DNA from: CADEFF01 sp964569315
Lineage (GTDB): Bacteria; Pseudomonadota; Alphaproteobacteria; Dongiales; Dongiaceae
Length of the DNA: 53,625 nt
Direction: 5' to 3'
Assembly (NCBI GenBank): GCA_964569315.1
Contig: CAZMUZ010000011.1
Coordinates: 1-53,625, forward strand
This document shows, one piece after another, positions 46,040 through 53,625 of this stretch (position 1 is the first letter of the stretch; the number at the start of each line of letters is the position of its first letter). A model generated the notes under the pieces. That model ran no database searches. It worked only from the letters and a program-made list of their open reading frames with translations, and was not told where the DNA came from. The position numbers and the translations under genes were made by a program.

Positions 46040-47125
46040 CTACCGGTCGAAGAGGGCGCGGATGCGGTCCACGGCCCGATCCATCTCCGGGTCGCCTCGA
46101 TCGCCCGGTGGCGTCGGGCGGCCGCGATCTTCGAGCCGCTGCAATCTGCCCTGCGCCAGCAGATTCCGGTGCAATGCCGCCATGCTGCGCGAGGGCCGCA
46201 GAAAGCCGCGGCGGACGGCGAAATCGAGGAGACGGTGGAGCGGGTTCCAGCTTGCGCCGGCGCCGCCGGACGGATCCCAATGATCCCAGATCCGCTGCGA
46301 CCAGCGCGGGGCACGGGAGGGCGGATCGAAAAGATAGACCGGCTTCCCGAGCGCCGTCGCCTCGGCAAGCATCGACGCGCTGTCTCCCGTCACGACGATG
46401 CGCTCGGCGAGCGCCAGGAAGGCGGCATAGGGACTGTCGCCCGCGGCGCTCCAGCGATGCCGGCACGCCGGATCGGAAATCCCGGCAAAAAGGCGGTCGG
46501 CGAAATCGTCTGGCGTGCGGCGACTGGTGGCCACCAGCAGCGATCCGCCGATCTCGCGTCGAAGCCCCTCGACCGCCGCGGCGAGCGCGCTCGCGGCATC
46601 GGCATCGAACGCATAGCGGCCTGCCGCGCCGCCGACCAGCACGGCGATAAAGGGCGCGGGAACTCCGGCGAGCCGATCGCGCCAGCTCGCGGCCGCCCGC
46701 TCGAGCGCTTCCGGGGCGATCCTGTTCAGGGGCGCCCAGAGCTGCAGGACATTGGGCGATGGCGGCAGCGCATATTGCGGCGTCGTTATCACCAGATCGA
46801 GTTCCCGCAGGTCGAGCCGCGGACGACCGAGTTGAACCAGCCTGGTGCGGCCGCCCGATTGCTCGCGGATCCAGCGCGCGACCGGCACGGAGCGGCGTCC
46901 GACGCCGATGACGAGATCCGGCCATGGGGCCGCGAGCGGCGAAGAGGCCGCTACGTCCAGACTGGCGAGAGAGGCGCCGAGCCTCGCATTGGATTCGCGG
47001 TAGCGCTCGTTGAAGCGGAGCTCCCTGGTTTCGTACGGCCAGCCGAGCGCGCGGGCGAGGGAAAGGAGCTGCCCGTTGTCGCCGGCCTTGTCGCCGAGCA
47101 GGAGCCACAGCGATGGCGCCGACAT
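46040..47125 (-). CDS. ELM1-like (mitochondrial fission ELM1/DUF1022) family protein, GT-B-like
   Basis: A 361-residue protein from the ATG at 47125. Landmarks are LWLLLGDKAGDNGQLLSLAR (the glycine-rich start), WPDLVIGVGRRSVPVARWIR, VQLGRPRLDLRELDLVITTP, FIAVLVGGAAGRYAFDADAA and VTGDSASMLAEATALGKPVY. The last two resemble the nucleotide-sugar site of GT-B glycosyltransferases. Bacterial members of this family are uncharacterised; the plant ELM1 name reflects homology only. Position between CDP-alcohol phosphotransferases and beside a divergent GT8-like gene suggests transfer of a sugar onto a lipid or its head group. The frame is open upstream to a TTG at 47215 without a ribosome site. Confidence 0.75.
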   Translation of the reverse strand: MSAPSLWLLLGDKAGDNGQLLSLARALGWPYETRELRFNERYRESNARLGASLASLDVAASSPLAAPWPDLVIGVGRRSVPVARWIREQSGGRTRLVQLGRPRLDLRELDLVITTPQYALPPSPNVLQLWAPLNRIAPEALERAAASWRDRLAGVPAPFIAVLVGGAAGRYAFDADAASALAAAVEGLRREIGGSLLVATSRRTPDDFADRLFAGISDPACRHRWSAAGDSPYAAFLALAERIVVTGDSASMLAEATALGKPVYLFDPPSRAPRWSQRIWDHWDPSGGAGASWNPLHRLLDFAVRRGFLRPSRSMAALHRNLLAQGRLQRLEDRGRPTPPGDRGDPEMDRAVDRIRALFDR

Positions 47126-47420
47126 GGCCGTGCCGTGCGTCGCTTTGCGGGGGGGCGAGGTGCTCAATCGAGGCGGGTCCTCGGCGGCGTCGGGATGCGC
47201 TCCCGGCTGGTTCAAGGTACAGACGCGGACGTGAGCCGCGCGCGCCTGCGATCCTCGCCGGGGATTCCTACAGGCCGCCTCCGAAGCGCGTCAAATCGGC
47301 GCTGCGGGCATTCCGAAATCATATGATAATTCTATGAGATATGGCGTCTTGATCGCTTGATTTCTTAGTTTAAGAAGCTATTTCCTTCCCAGCCGCCACC
47401 TTGCTTGCGACTCTGCGCGC
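47126..47420. promoter_or_regulatory. divergent promoter region with AT-rich palindromes
   Basis: The first 180 bases are ordinary high-GC sequence. From 47310 to 47390 the DNA is clearly AT-rich and holds the 10-base palindrome ATCATATGAT (47318-47327), a direct repeat of CTTGAT (two copies 8 bases apart near 47348-47361), and the inverted repeat TTCTTA-GTT-TAAGAA (47362-47376). It serves the plus-strand pair (GT8-like gene and paralogue C), and probably the ELM1-like gene. Confidence 0.45.
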
Positions 47421-48389
47421 GTGGCAGATTCCGCGGCGCGGGCCAGCCTGTCGGCGCGGCCGAACCCTCAACCGGAGCGAAGCTTGAAGCCGACCGTCTT
47501 TATCCACACCAACGACAACCAGCTCGTCGGCGCGCTGGTGTCGCAGCATTCGCTGTCGCGAAACTCGACGCGGCCGGAGAGCTTCGAGGTGCGGATTATC
47601 CACTACGAGGACTACCCGTTCTTCCGGGCACGAGAGGGGCAATCCTTTCTCCGCGATGGCGGCTGGCGCCGCTGGGACAGCCAGGATCTGCAGAGCTTCA
47701 CCCCCTTGCGCTTCATGCCGCCGGCCCTGATGGGCTACCAAGGGCGCGCCCTCATCATCGACCCGGACGTGTTCGCCGTCGGCGACGTGACGGCGGCGCT
47801 CGAGCGCGACATGGGCGGCAAGGCGATCATGTGCGTTCCCCGGCCGGGCCACAACGGCAGGGCCGACTATCTCGCGACCAGCGTCATGCTGCTCGACTGC
47901 GCGAAGCTCGGCCACTGGCAGGTCGAGCGCGACTTCAACGAGATGTTCGAGGGCAAGCGCGACTACGTCCAATGGATCGACCTCGGCCTCGAGCGCCGCG
48001 AGACGATCGGGGCGCTGGAGCCGGAATGGAACGATTTCGACCATCTCGACGCCAGGACGAAGCTGCTCCACAACACCAAGCGCCGCACCCAACCCTGGAA
48101 GACCGGGCTGCCCGTCGATTACACGATCCGGCCGGCGAAGCTCGGCAGCCATCCCGCGAGCTGGATCAAGTTCGCGAAACAGAAGCTCCTGGGCGAGACG
48201 CGCGGCCGCGACCATTACGAACGGCATCCCGATCCGAACCAGGAGAAATTCTTCCTGGAGCTGCTTCGCGAATGCGTGGCCGAGGGGAAGATCACGCGAG
48301 ATCTTTTGAAGGAACACATGGCGAAAAACTTCATCCGCCACGACATCCTCAAGCTGCTGGATGCGGCACGTCCCTTGGCCGCGGAATAA
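47421..48389 (+). CDS. GT8-like glycosyltransferase
   Basis: A 322-residue GT-A protein if the GTG at 47421 is used. A TTG at 47484, preceded by GGAG at good spacing, would begin at LKPTVFIHTNDNQLVGALVS and may be the true start, as the earlier 21 residues look unstructured. The metal motif is LIIDPDVFAVGD (D-x-D), with FTPLRFMPPALMGYQGRALI before it and SVMLLDCAKL after. LLHNTKRRTQPWKTG matches the H-x(n)-KPW end of GT8 enzymes. It is followed after 17 bases by paralogue C, so the two probably act in one pathway, adding a sugar to a lipid-linked or phospho-head-group acceptor. Confidence 0.75.
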   Translation: MADSAARASLSARPNPQPERSLKPTVFIHTNDNQLVGALVSQHSLSRNSTRPESFEVRIIHYEDYPFFRAREGQSFLRDGGWRRWDSQDLQSFTPLRFMPPALMGYQGRALIIDPDVFAVGDVTAALERDMGGKAIMCVPRPGHNGRADYLATSVMLLDCAKLGHWQVERDFNEMFEGKRDYVQWIDLGLERRETIGALEPEWNDFDHLDARTKLLHNTKRRTQPWKTGLPVDYTIRPAKLGSHPASWIKFAKQKLLGETRGRDHYERHPDPNQEKFFLELLRECVAEGKITRDLLKEHMAKNFIRHDILKLLDAARPLAAE

Positions 48390-48406
48390 GCCGGCTACGC
48401 CGCCGC

Positions 48407-49615
48407 ATGAAAGTCTGGATCGACGCCGCCGCGGGCGGCGCTGCCATTTTCGGCCTGACGCCGGTAGAGCGCCTGCTGCGGGCGATCGCGCGGGTGAAGC
48501 CGCAGCCGAGCGAGATTCTGCTTTCCGGCGGCACGCCGCCGACCGGCCTGCCCGCCGATCTGCCGGTGCGCCAGCGCATGGAGGCGGGGCCGGCCGGGGC
48601 GAGACTGCAAAGTTACCTGGCGGGGGCGGGCGCGGAACCGGTGCTGGTGCTGGACGGCGCCAGCCTCGTCGATGACCGCCTGATCGCCTTGCTCGCCGAG
48701 CAGCCGGCAGGGCTCTGCGCCGTGGATGGCGAAGGCGGGGAGCGCACGGCCGTCCTGCTGACGTCGTCGGCCGCGGCCGAGGCGATCTCGCGCGAAAGCC
48801 GGGACGTGCCCGAGATCGCCGAGGGGCTGTCGGCGGCCGGCATGGTGCGGCCCCTTGCCCAGACGGAGTTTCCGAGCTTCATCAAGCATCTCCGGCGCGA
48901 TCTGCCGTTCTATCTGCAGCGGCTGCCGGATGCCGACAGCGCCGGGCGGGCCGAGCGGTTCCTGTTCCACTCGAACTACAAGGGCTCGACCGATTTCCTA
49001 ACAAAATGGATCTATCCGCCGCTGGTCTGGCGACTGACGCGTCTCGCCACGCGGCACACGATCCATCCGAACCTCATCACCCTCGTCAGCATCCTTCTCA
49101 CCTTTCTCGCCGTGCCGCTGTTCGCGAGCGGCCAGTGGGTCGCCGGGTTTCTCGCAGCCTATGCGATGAGCATCCTCGATTCGGTCGACGGGAAAGTCGC
49201 GAGGGTAACCTTGACCGATTCCGCCATCGGCAACCTGATGGATCACGGGCTCGACATCGTCCATCCGCCCTTCTGGTATTTCGCCATCGCCTGGGGCCTG
49301 ACGGGCGGCGATGTCGCGGCGCCGGCATTCCAGGCGGCGATTCTGCTCGTCGTCTTCTACATCGCCGACCGGCTGGTGCTGTCGGTCTCGAAATGGCGCT
49401 GGGGCTACGGGCTTCATGCCCATGCGCCGATCGACGGCACGATCCGGACCTGGATCGCCCGGCGCAACACCAACCTCGTGCTGCTGACCCTCGGTTACCT
49501 GGTCGGCCAGCTCGAGGTCGCCTTCTACCTGGTCGTCATCTGGCAGGGCCTGACCTTCGCCTGGCATACAGGCCGGACGATCTGGCTCCTGCGCACCAAG
49601 CCGGCGACCCGCTGA
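48407..49615 (+). CDS. CDP-alcohol phosphotransferase with degenerate N-terminal domain (paralogue C)
   Basis: A 402-residue paralogue of B. The N-terminal region has KVWIDAAAGGAAIFGLTPVE, an ERLLRAI helix, an acidic PVLVLDGASLVDDRLIALLA segment placed like the metal site of a nucleotidyltransferase, and no intact glycine-rich loop. The transferase motif is complete: D258, D261-G, A265-R266, G275, D279, D283 (LDSVDGKVARVTLTD, GNLMDHGLDIVH). The segment FHSNYKGSTDFLTKWIYPPL is shared with B. The start follows the GT8-like stop by 17 bases. The protein should sit in the cytoplasmic membrane with six helices. Confidence 0.85.
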   Translation: MKVWIDAAAGGAAIFGLTPVERLLRAIARVKPQPSEILLSGGTPPTGLPADLPVRQRMEAGPAGARLQSYLAGAGAEPVLVLDGASLVDDRLIALLAEQPAGLCAVDGEGGERTAVLLTSSAAAEAISRESRDVPEIAEGLSAAGMVRPLAQTEFPSFIKHLRRDLPFYLQRLPDADSAGRAERFLFHSNYKGSTDFLTKWIYPPLVWRLTRLATRHTIHPNLITLVSILLTFLAVPLFASGQWVAGFLAAYAMSILDSVDGKVARVTLTDSAIGNLMDHGLDIVHPPFWYFAIAWGLTGGDVAAPAFQAAILLVVFYIADRLVLSVSKWRWGYGLHAHAPIDGTIRTWIARRNTNLVLLTLGYLVGQLEVAFYLVVIWQGLTFAWHTGRTIWLLRTKPATR

Positions 49616-49745
49616 AACATGGCTCGTCGCCGGATTGCGAAAGCTGCGCCGAACGCCCTGAAGCCGACATAATTTTCAGGTGTCATGCGCCTATAATCGG
49701 CGGACGCCCGAAGGTGGCGTGCCGCCGTGTCATCGAGAGGGGATC
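49616..49745 (+). promoter_or_regulatory. promoter region of the macroglobulin gene
   Basis: A perfect TATAAT lies at 49692-49697, 48 bases before the ATG. No good -35 element is seen at 16-18 bases upstream; the AT-rich ACATAATTTTC at 49667-49677 overlaps that position. The rest of the 130-base gap shows no gene. Confidence 0.4.
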
Positions 49746-52700
49746 ATGAAGTTCCTGCGTCGCGTCCTGATCGGGCTCGTCCTCCTTCTGCCGTCGGCGA
49801 TGGCCGGCGCCGAGGAACTGACCGAAACCGTGGCGGCCGCGAGCCGGTACTACGACGACATCCATGCGCGGCTCGGTTCGGGCAGCGATTCCGCGCAGGC
49901 CGAGGCACTGCGCCTCGCCGGCGAAACCGCCGCGAAGGCAGGCCAGACCGACGCCGCCATCGCGTCCTACGAGAAATCCATCTCGCTCGGCGGCGGGACG
50001 GCCGAGACCTGGCTCGCTCTTGCCAAGCTCCAGCGCGATCGCGAGGACGACTGGTCGGCCATCGGCGCCGCCTATTACGCCTATGCCTATGAGGACGATC
50101 CCGAGGAGCGCGGCAACGCGCTCGATCTCCTCGCGACCTTGCTGCAGGACGTGGACAAGCCCGCCGAGGCGCTCGCCGCCTATCAGCTCGCCATACAGGA
50201 GCAGCCCGACAGCGACTATTTCCAGTCGCGCGTCGCCCGGCTGACCGAGCTGGTCGGCCTCCATCTCGACAATGCTACGGTCGACCGGCAGGGCGACGCC
50301 CCGCGCTTCTGCTTCGATTTCAACGCCCAGCTTCTCGACGTCCGGCAGGTGCATTACCGGGATTTCGTCACCGTCACCCCCGGCTTCGAGCCGAGCTTCA
50401 CCGCGAGCGGCCCGACGCTCTGCATGACCGGCGGGGAATATGGCAAGGCCTACACCGTCACGCTGAAACAGGGATTCCCGACCGCCGAGATGCGGAACCT
50501 GCGGGAAGCGGTGAGCGTCGAGCTGGATGGCGGCGATCGCGAACCGTCGCTCGGCTTCGACGGCACGGCCTATGTGATGCCGAAGGCGAGCGGCCATGGC
50601 GTACCGCTGGTAAGCGTCAATCTCGAGAGCGCCGAGATCGAGCTCATGCGGGTGAATGACCGCAATCTCATCCAGCAGATCGTCGAGGGCCGCCTGCTGC
50701 AGCAGATCAACGGCTATGACCGCAACAATATCGTCGGGCAGACGGGCGAGCTGGTCTGGTCGGGCGAGGTGCTGATCGAAAGCGAACCGAACAAGCGCAT
50801 CGTCACCTCGGTGCCGCTCGACGAAATGCTGCCGGAGACCGAGCCGGGCGTCTATCTGATGACGGCCGTGGCGCCCAATCAGCCGGAAGACCGGAGCTGG
50901 ATCGCGCGCGCGACGCAATGGCTCGTGGTGACCGACCTCGGCCTCAGCGCCATGACCGGGGAGGACGGGCTCAATCTCTTCGTGCGCTCGCTCGAATCGG
51001 GCGAACCGGTCGGCCGCGCCACCGTGACGCTGCTTGCCCGCAACAACGATGAGCTGGCCACGGTCGCGACCGACCGCAGCGGCCTCGCGCATTTCGACGC
51101 GGGCCTCGTGCGCGGGGAGGGCGGCAGGCAGGCCGTCGCCGTCTATGTGTCGCGCCGCAACGGCGATTTTGCCTTCCTCGATCTGACGCAGCCCGCCTTC
51201 GACCTCTCCGACCGCGGCGTCGGCGGACGGCTCGCCGGCGGACCGACCGACCTCTTCCTTTATACCGATCGCGGCGTCTATCGGCCGGGCGAGACGGTGC
51301 GTCTCTCGGGCCTGCTTCGCGATCCGACCGGCAATGCGATCGAGAACCTGCCGCTGACCTTGCGCATCCTCAGGCCGGACGGCTCGGAGAGCGAGACGCT
51401 GCAGATCGCGAGCCAGGGGCTCGGCGGCTACCAACAGGACATTCCGATGTCCGCTTCGGCGCGGACCGGCGTCTGGACCGTCGAGGCCTATCTCGATCCG
51501 AACGCCGCACCGATCGCCCGGCAATCGGTGCTGGTCGAGCAGGTCGTGCCGGCACGCATCGAGGTGAAGCTGGCGAGCGAAGCCGCGTTCGTCGATCCGC
51601 AGGCCGCGGCGCTGCCGACGGTCGAGGCGAAGGCGGATTATCTCTATGGCGCTGCCGGCGCCGATCTGCCGGTCAATGCGGAAGCGCTCATCCAGCGCAA
51701 TGACGATCCCTTTCCGGCGCTGGTCGGGTATCGCTTCGGCCTTGCCGACGAGACGATCGACCCGCAGCGCGTCGAGCTCGCGCCGACCCGCACGGACGAC
51801 GCGGGGCATGCCAGCGTCGAGATCGCCCTGCCGCAGATCCCGGACACGGTCCAGCCGCTGAAGGCAACCGTCCGTGTCGAGGTGCGCGACGTCGGCGGCC
51901 GGGCCGTGGCGGAGACGATCGACCTGCCGATCCGAAGCCGGAATCTCTTTCTCGGGCTGAAGCCGCTCTTCGCGGACGACCGGGCGCCCGAAAGCGACAT
52001 GGCGGAGCTCGAGGCGATCGCCGTCGCCCCGGACGGGACGCGGCAGCCGGTCGCCGAGCTGCAATATCGCGTGGTCCGCGAGGTGTGGGACTATCAGTGG
52101 TATCTGCAATACGGCCAGTGGGACTATCGCGCCGTGGTGCGCGACGAGCCCGGCGAGTCCGGCAAGATCGCGCTCGCCGCCGATGCGCCGGGCCGGATCT
52201 CCGTGCCGCTCGACTATGGGCGCTACCGGATCGAGGTCTACGACCCGGCCTCGGGTGCCGCGGCGAGCTATCGTTTCTCCGCCGGCTGGTATGCCATGGC
52301 GGGGACGGGCGACACGCCGGACGCTCTCGAGGTCACCGCGGACAAGCCGATCTACGAGCCGGACGACCGGGCAAAGCTGTTCGTGCGGCCGCCCTTCGCG
52401 GGGCAGGTTCTGCTCGCGATCGCGACCGACCGGGTGATCGAGACCCGCATCGTGGATGCGACGACCGAGGGCGTCGAGGTCGCGTTCGATGTCGATGCCG
52501 ACTGGGGTGCCGGCGCCTATCTGCTCGCGACCGCCTTCCGGCCGAGCGACGCCGAAGGCCATGGTCCCGGCCGCGCCATCGGCGTGACCTGGCTCGGCGT
52601 CGATCCCGCCCATCGCAAGCTCGATGTCGCCTTGACGCTTCCCGAGACGACGCGACCGCGGGAAACGATCGCCATCCCGGTCTCGGTCGCCGGCGCGGAA

Positions 52701-53625
52701 GCGGGCTCGGCGGCCTTCGTTACCGTTGCCGCGGTGGACGAAGGCGTGCTTCAGCTCACCGACTTCCAGAGCCCCGATCCGGTCGAGTTCTTCTTCGGCA
52801 AGCGCCGGCTCGGCGTCGATATCCGCGACCTTTACGGCCGGCTGATCGAGGCCGATCAGGGGCGTCGCGGGCAGATCCGCTCGGGCGGCGACGCCGCCCT
52901 GTCGCGCCGCGCTGCACCGCCCGGCATCGAGCTGGTCGCGCTCTTTTCCGGCATCGTGAAGCTCGACGCCGAAGGCAAGGCGACGGTCGATTTCTCGATC
53001 CCCGACTATAACGGCCGGCTCCGCGTCATGGCGGTGGCCTGGACGGCGACGAAGGTCGGCGGCGCCTCGGCCGGGCTCGTGGTGCGCGACCCGCTGGTCA
53101 GCATCATCGCCACGCCGCGTTATCTCGGCCCCGGCGATCGCAGCAACCTTACCCTCAGCCTGCAGAACATGGAGGCGCCGGCCGGCCGCTATCGCGTCGC
53201 AGTCACGGCGGACGACGCGCTCCAGCTCGGCGAAGGCGCGAGCTTCGAGGTCGATCTCGCGACCGGGGCGAGCCATGCGGTCGCGATCCCGCTTCTCGGG
53301 CGCCATGTCGGCACGGGCCAGATTGCGCTCGTCGTCGAGGGGCCGGAAGGCTTCCGCCTCGAACGCAAGGTCGAGCTCGGCGTCAGGCCGTCGCAACTGC
53401 CCGAGGTACATCGCGTCGCCCAGCAGCTTCAGCCGGGCGACACGCTCACCTACGGCCCCGACCTGCTCGGCGGGTTCCTGCCGAATACCGGCGAGGTGCT
53501 GGCGAGCGTCAGCGCCTATCCGGATCTGGATCTCGCGGGGCTGCTGCGCTCGCTCGACCGCTATCCCTATGGCTGCCTCGAGCAGACCACGAGCCGCGCC
53601 ATGCCGCTGCTCTATGTCGCCGACG
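49746..53625 (+). CDS. alpha-2-macroglobulin family protein (C-terminus beyond the window)
   Basis: Bacterial alpha-2-macroglobulin, a periplasmic trap for proteases. The visible 1293 residues begin with a Sec signal peptide (MKFLRRVLIGLVLLLPSAMA, cleavage probably after AMA-GA) without a lipobox, so it is not an obvious lipoprotein. A TPR-like part follows (about 45-160: AGQTDAAIASYEKSISLGGG, ALAAYQLAIQEQPDSDYFQS). Macroglobulin domains include FLYTDRGVYRPGETVRLSGL and the linker VAAVDEGVLQLTDFQSPDP. The thioester motif GCLEQ is intact with Cys1277 near the window end. GAGAGGGGATC precedes the ATG at 49746. Such genes are often followed by a penicillin-binding protein 1C gene, which would be outside. 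It seems unrelated to the lipid locus. Confidence 0.93.
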   Translation, partial: MKFLRRVLIGLVLLLPSAMAGAEELTETVAAASRYYDDIHARLGSGSDSAQAEALRLAGETAAKAGQTDAAIASYEKSISLGGGTAETWLALAKLQRDREDDWSAIGAAYYAYAYEDDPEERGNALDLLATLLQDVDKPAEALAAYQLAIQEQPDSDYFQSRVARLTELVGLHLDNATVDRQGDAPRFCFDFNAQLLDVRQVHYRDFVTVTPGFEPSFTASGPTLCMTGGEYGKAYTVTLKQGFPTAEMRNLREAVSVELDGGDREPSLGFDGTAYVMPKASGHGVPLVSVNLESAEIELMRVNDRNLIQQIVEGRLLQQINGYDRNNIVGQTGELVWSGEVLIESEPNKRIVTSVPLDEMLPETEPGVYLMTAVAPNQPEDRSWIARATQWLVVTDLGLSAMTGEDGLNLFVRSLESGEPVGRATVTLLARNNDELATVATDRSGLAHFDAGLVRGEGGRQAVAVYVSRRNGDFAFLDLTQPAFDLSDRGVGGRLAGGPTDLFLYTDRGVYRPGETVRLSGLLRDPTGNAIENLPLTLRILRPDGSESETLQIASQGLGGYQQDIPMSASARTGVWTVEAYLDPNAAPIARQSVLVEQVVPARIEVKLASEAAFVDPQAAALPTVEAKADYLYGAAGADLPVNAEALIQRNDDPFPALVGYRFGLADETIDPQRVELAPTRTDDAGHASVEIALPQIPDTVQPLKATVRVEVRDVGGRAVAETIDLPIRSRNLFLGLKPLFADDRAPESDMAELEAIAVAPDGTRQPVAELQYRVVREVWDYQWYLQYGQWDYRAVVRDEPGESGKIALAADAPGRISVPLDYGRYRIEVYDPASGAAASYRFSAGWYAMAGTGDTPDALEVTADKPIYEPDDRAKLFVRPPFAGQVLLAIATDRVIETRIVDATTEGVEVAFDVDADWGAGAYLLATAFRPSDAEGHGPGRAIGVTWLGVDPAHRKLDVALTLPETTRPRETIAIPVSVAGAEAGSAAFVTVAAVDEGVLQLTDFQSPDPVEFFFGKRRLGVDIRDLYGRLIEADQGRRGQIRSGGDAALSRRAAPPGIELVALFSGIVKLDAEGKATVDFSIPDYNGRLRVMAVAWTATKVGGASAGLVVRDPLVSIIATPRYLGPGDRSNLTLSLQNMEAPAGRYRVAVTADDALQLGEGASFEVDLATGASHAVAIPLLGRHVGTGQIALVVEGPEGFRLERKVELGVRPSQLPEVHRVAQQLQPGDTLTYGPDLLGGFLPNTGEVLASVSAYPDLDLAGLLRSLDRYPYGCLEQTTSRAMPLLYVAD

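Noticed and set aside
49683..53411. 1242-codon open frame opposite the macroglobulin gene
   Set aside because: The plus-strand frame has a signal peptide, macroglobulin motifs and the GCLEQ thioester; the opposite frame is low-complexity.

Overview
The window reads as a high-GC (about two thirds G+C by eye) chromosomal segment of an alphaproteobacterium, probably Rhodospirillales-like. The pointers are a ChvG/ChvI-type two-component pair, a full CtrA-type motif (TTAA-N7-TTAAC), alphaproteobacterial sphingolipid genes, and a NnrS/quinol NO reductase set under an NnrR-like regulator. Nearly every gene has a long open frame on its opposite strand; I treat these as shadows. I see no insertion sequence, phage gene or CRISPR array.

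Layout. (1) 1-4627: acyl-CoA dehydrogenase (cut by the window edge), a Rieske oxygenase and a BetI-like TetR on the minus strand, divergent from an enoyl-CoA hydratase-like gene and a 2,4-dienoyl-CoA-reductase-like SDR. The SDR has a TAG codon just before a still recognisable C-terminal tail. (2) 4737-15120: signalling block with a small lipoprotein, ChvI/ChvG-like pair, two unknown proteins, a class II aldolase, and two divergent large histidine kinases (MASE1-PAS-PAS kinase and a hybrid kinase with two receivers). (3) 15206-17004: FkbM methyltransferase and a TonB-like protein. (4) 17320-22710: nitric oxide module with a Crp/Fnr regulator and a TTGCG-N4-CGCAA box in its divergent promoter, a small membrane protein, quinol-dependent NO reductase, SirB2 and NnrS, followed by tRNA-Asn. 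(5) 23358-49615: LysR regulator, then a large lipid locus. (6) 49746-end: alpha-2-macroglobulin family protein, running off the edge.

The most interesting part is region 5. It holds the alphaproteobacterial ceramide set: serine palmitoyltransferase, its acyl carrier protein, a CerR-like reductase, a fatty acyl-AMP ligase and a GNAT-like candidate ceramide synthase, plus a fatty acid hydroxylase. Interleaved is what looks like a head-group module: a lipid kinase of the diacylglycerol kinase fold, a Tam41-like cytidylyltransferase, three CDP-alcohol phosphotransferases each carrying a degenerate nucleotidyltransferase-like N-terminus, two free-standing nucleotidyltransferases, an ELM1-like protein, a GT8-like transferase and a Gfo/Idh oxidoreductase. 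An LptF/LptG pair and an ABC exporter could move the products. The overlapping trio transferase-kinase-Tam41-like (31935-35012) suggests a route ceramide -> ceramide-1-phosphate -> CDP-ceramide -> phospho-head-group ceramide. That is inference from gene content, not shown by the sequence alone.
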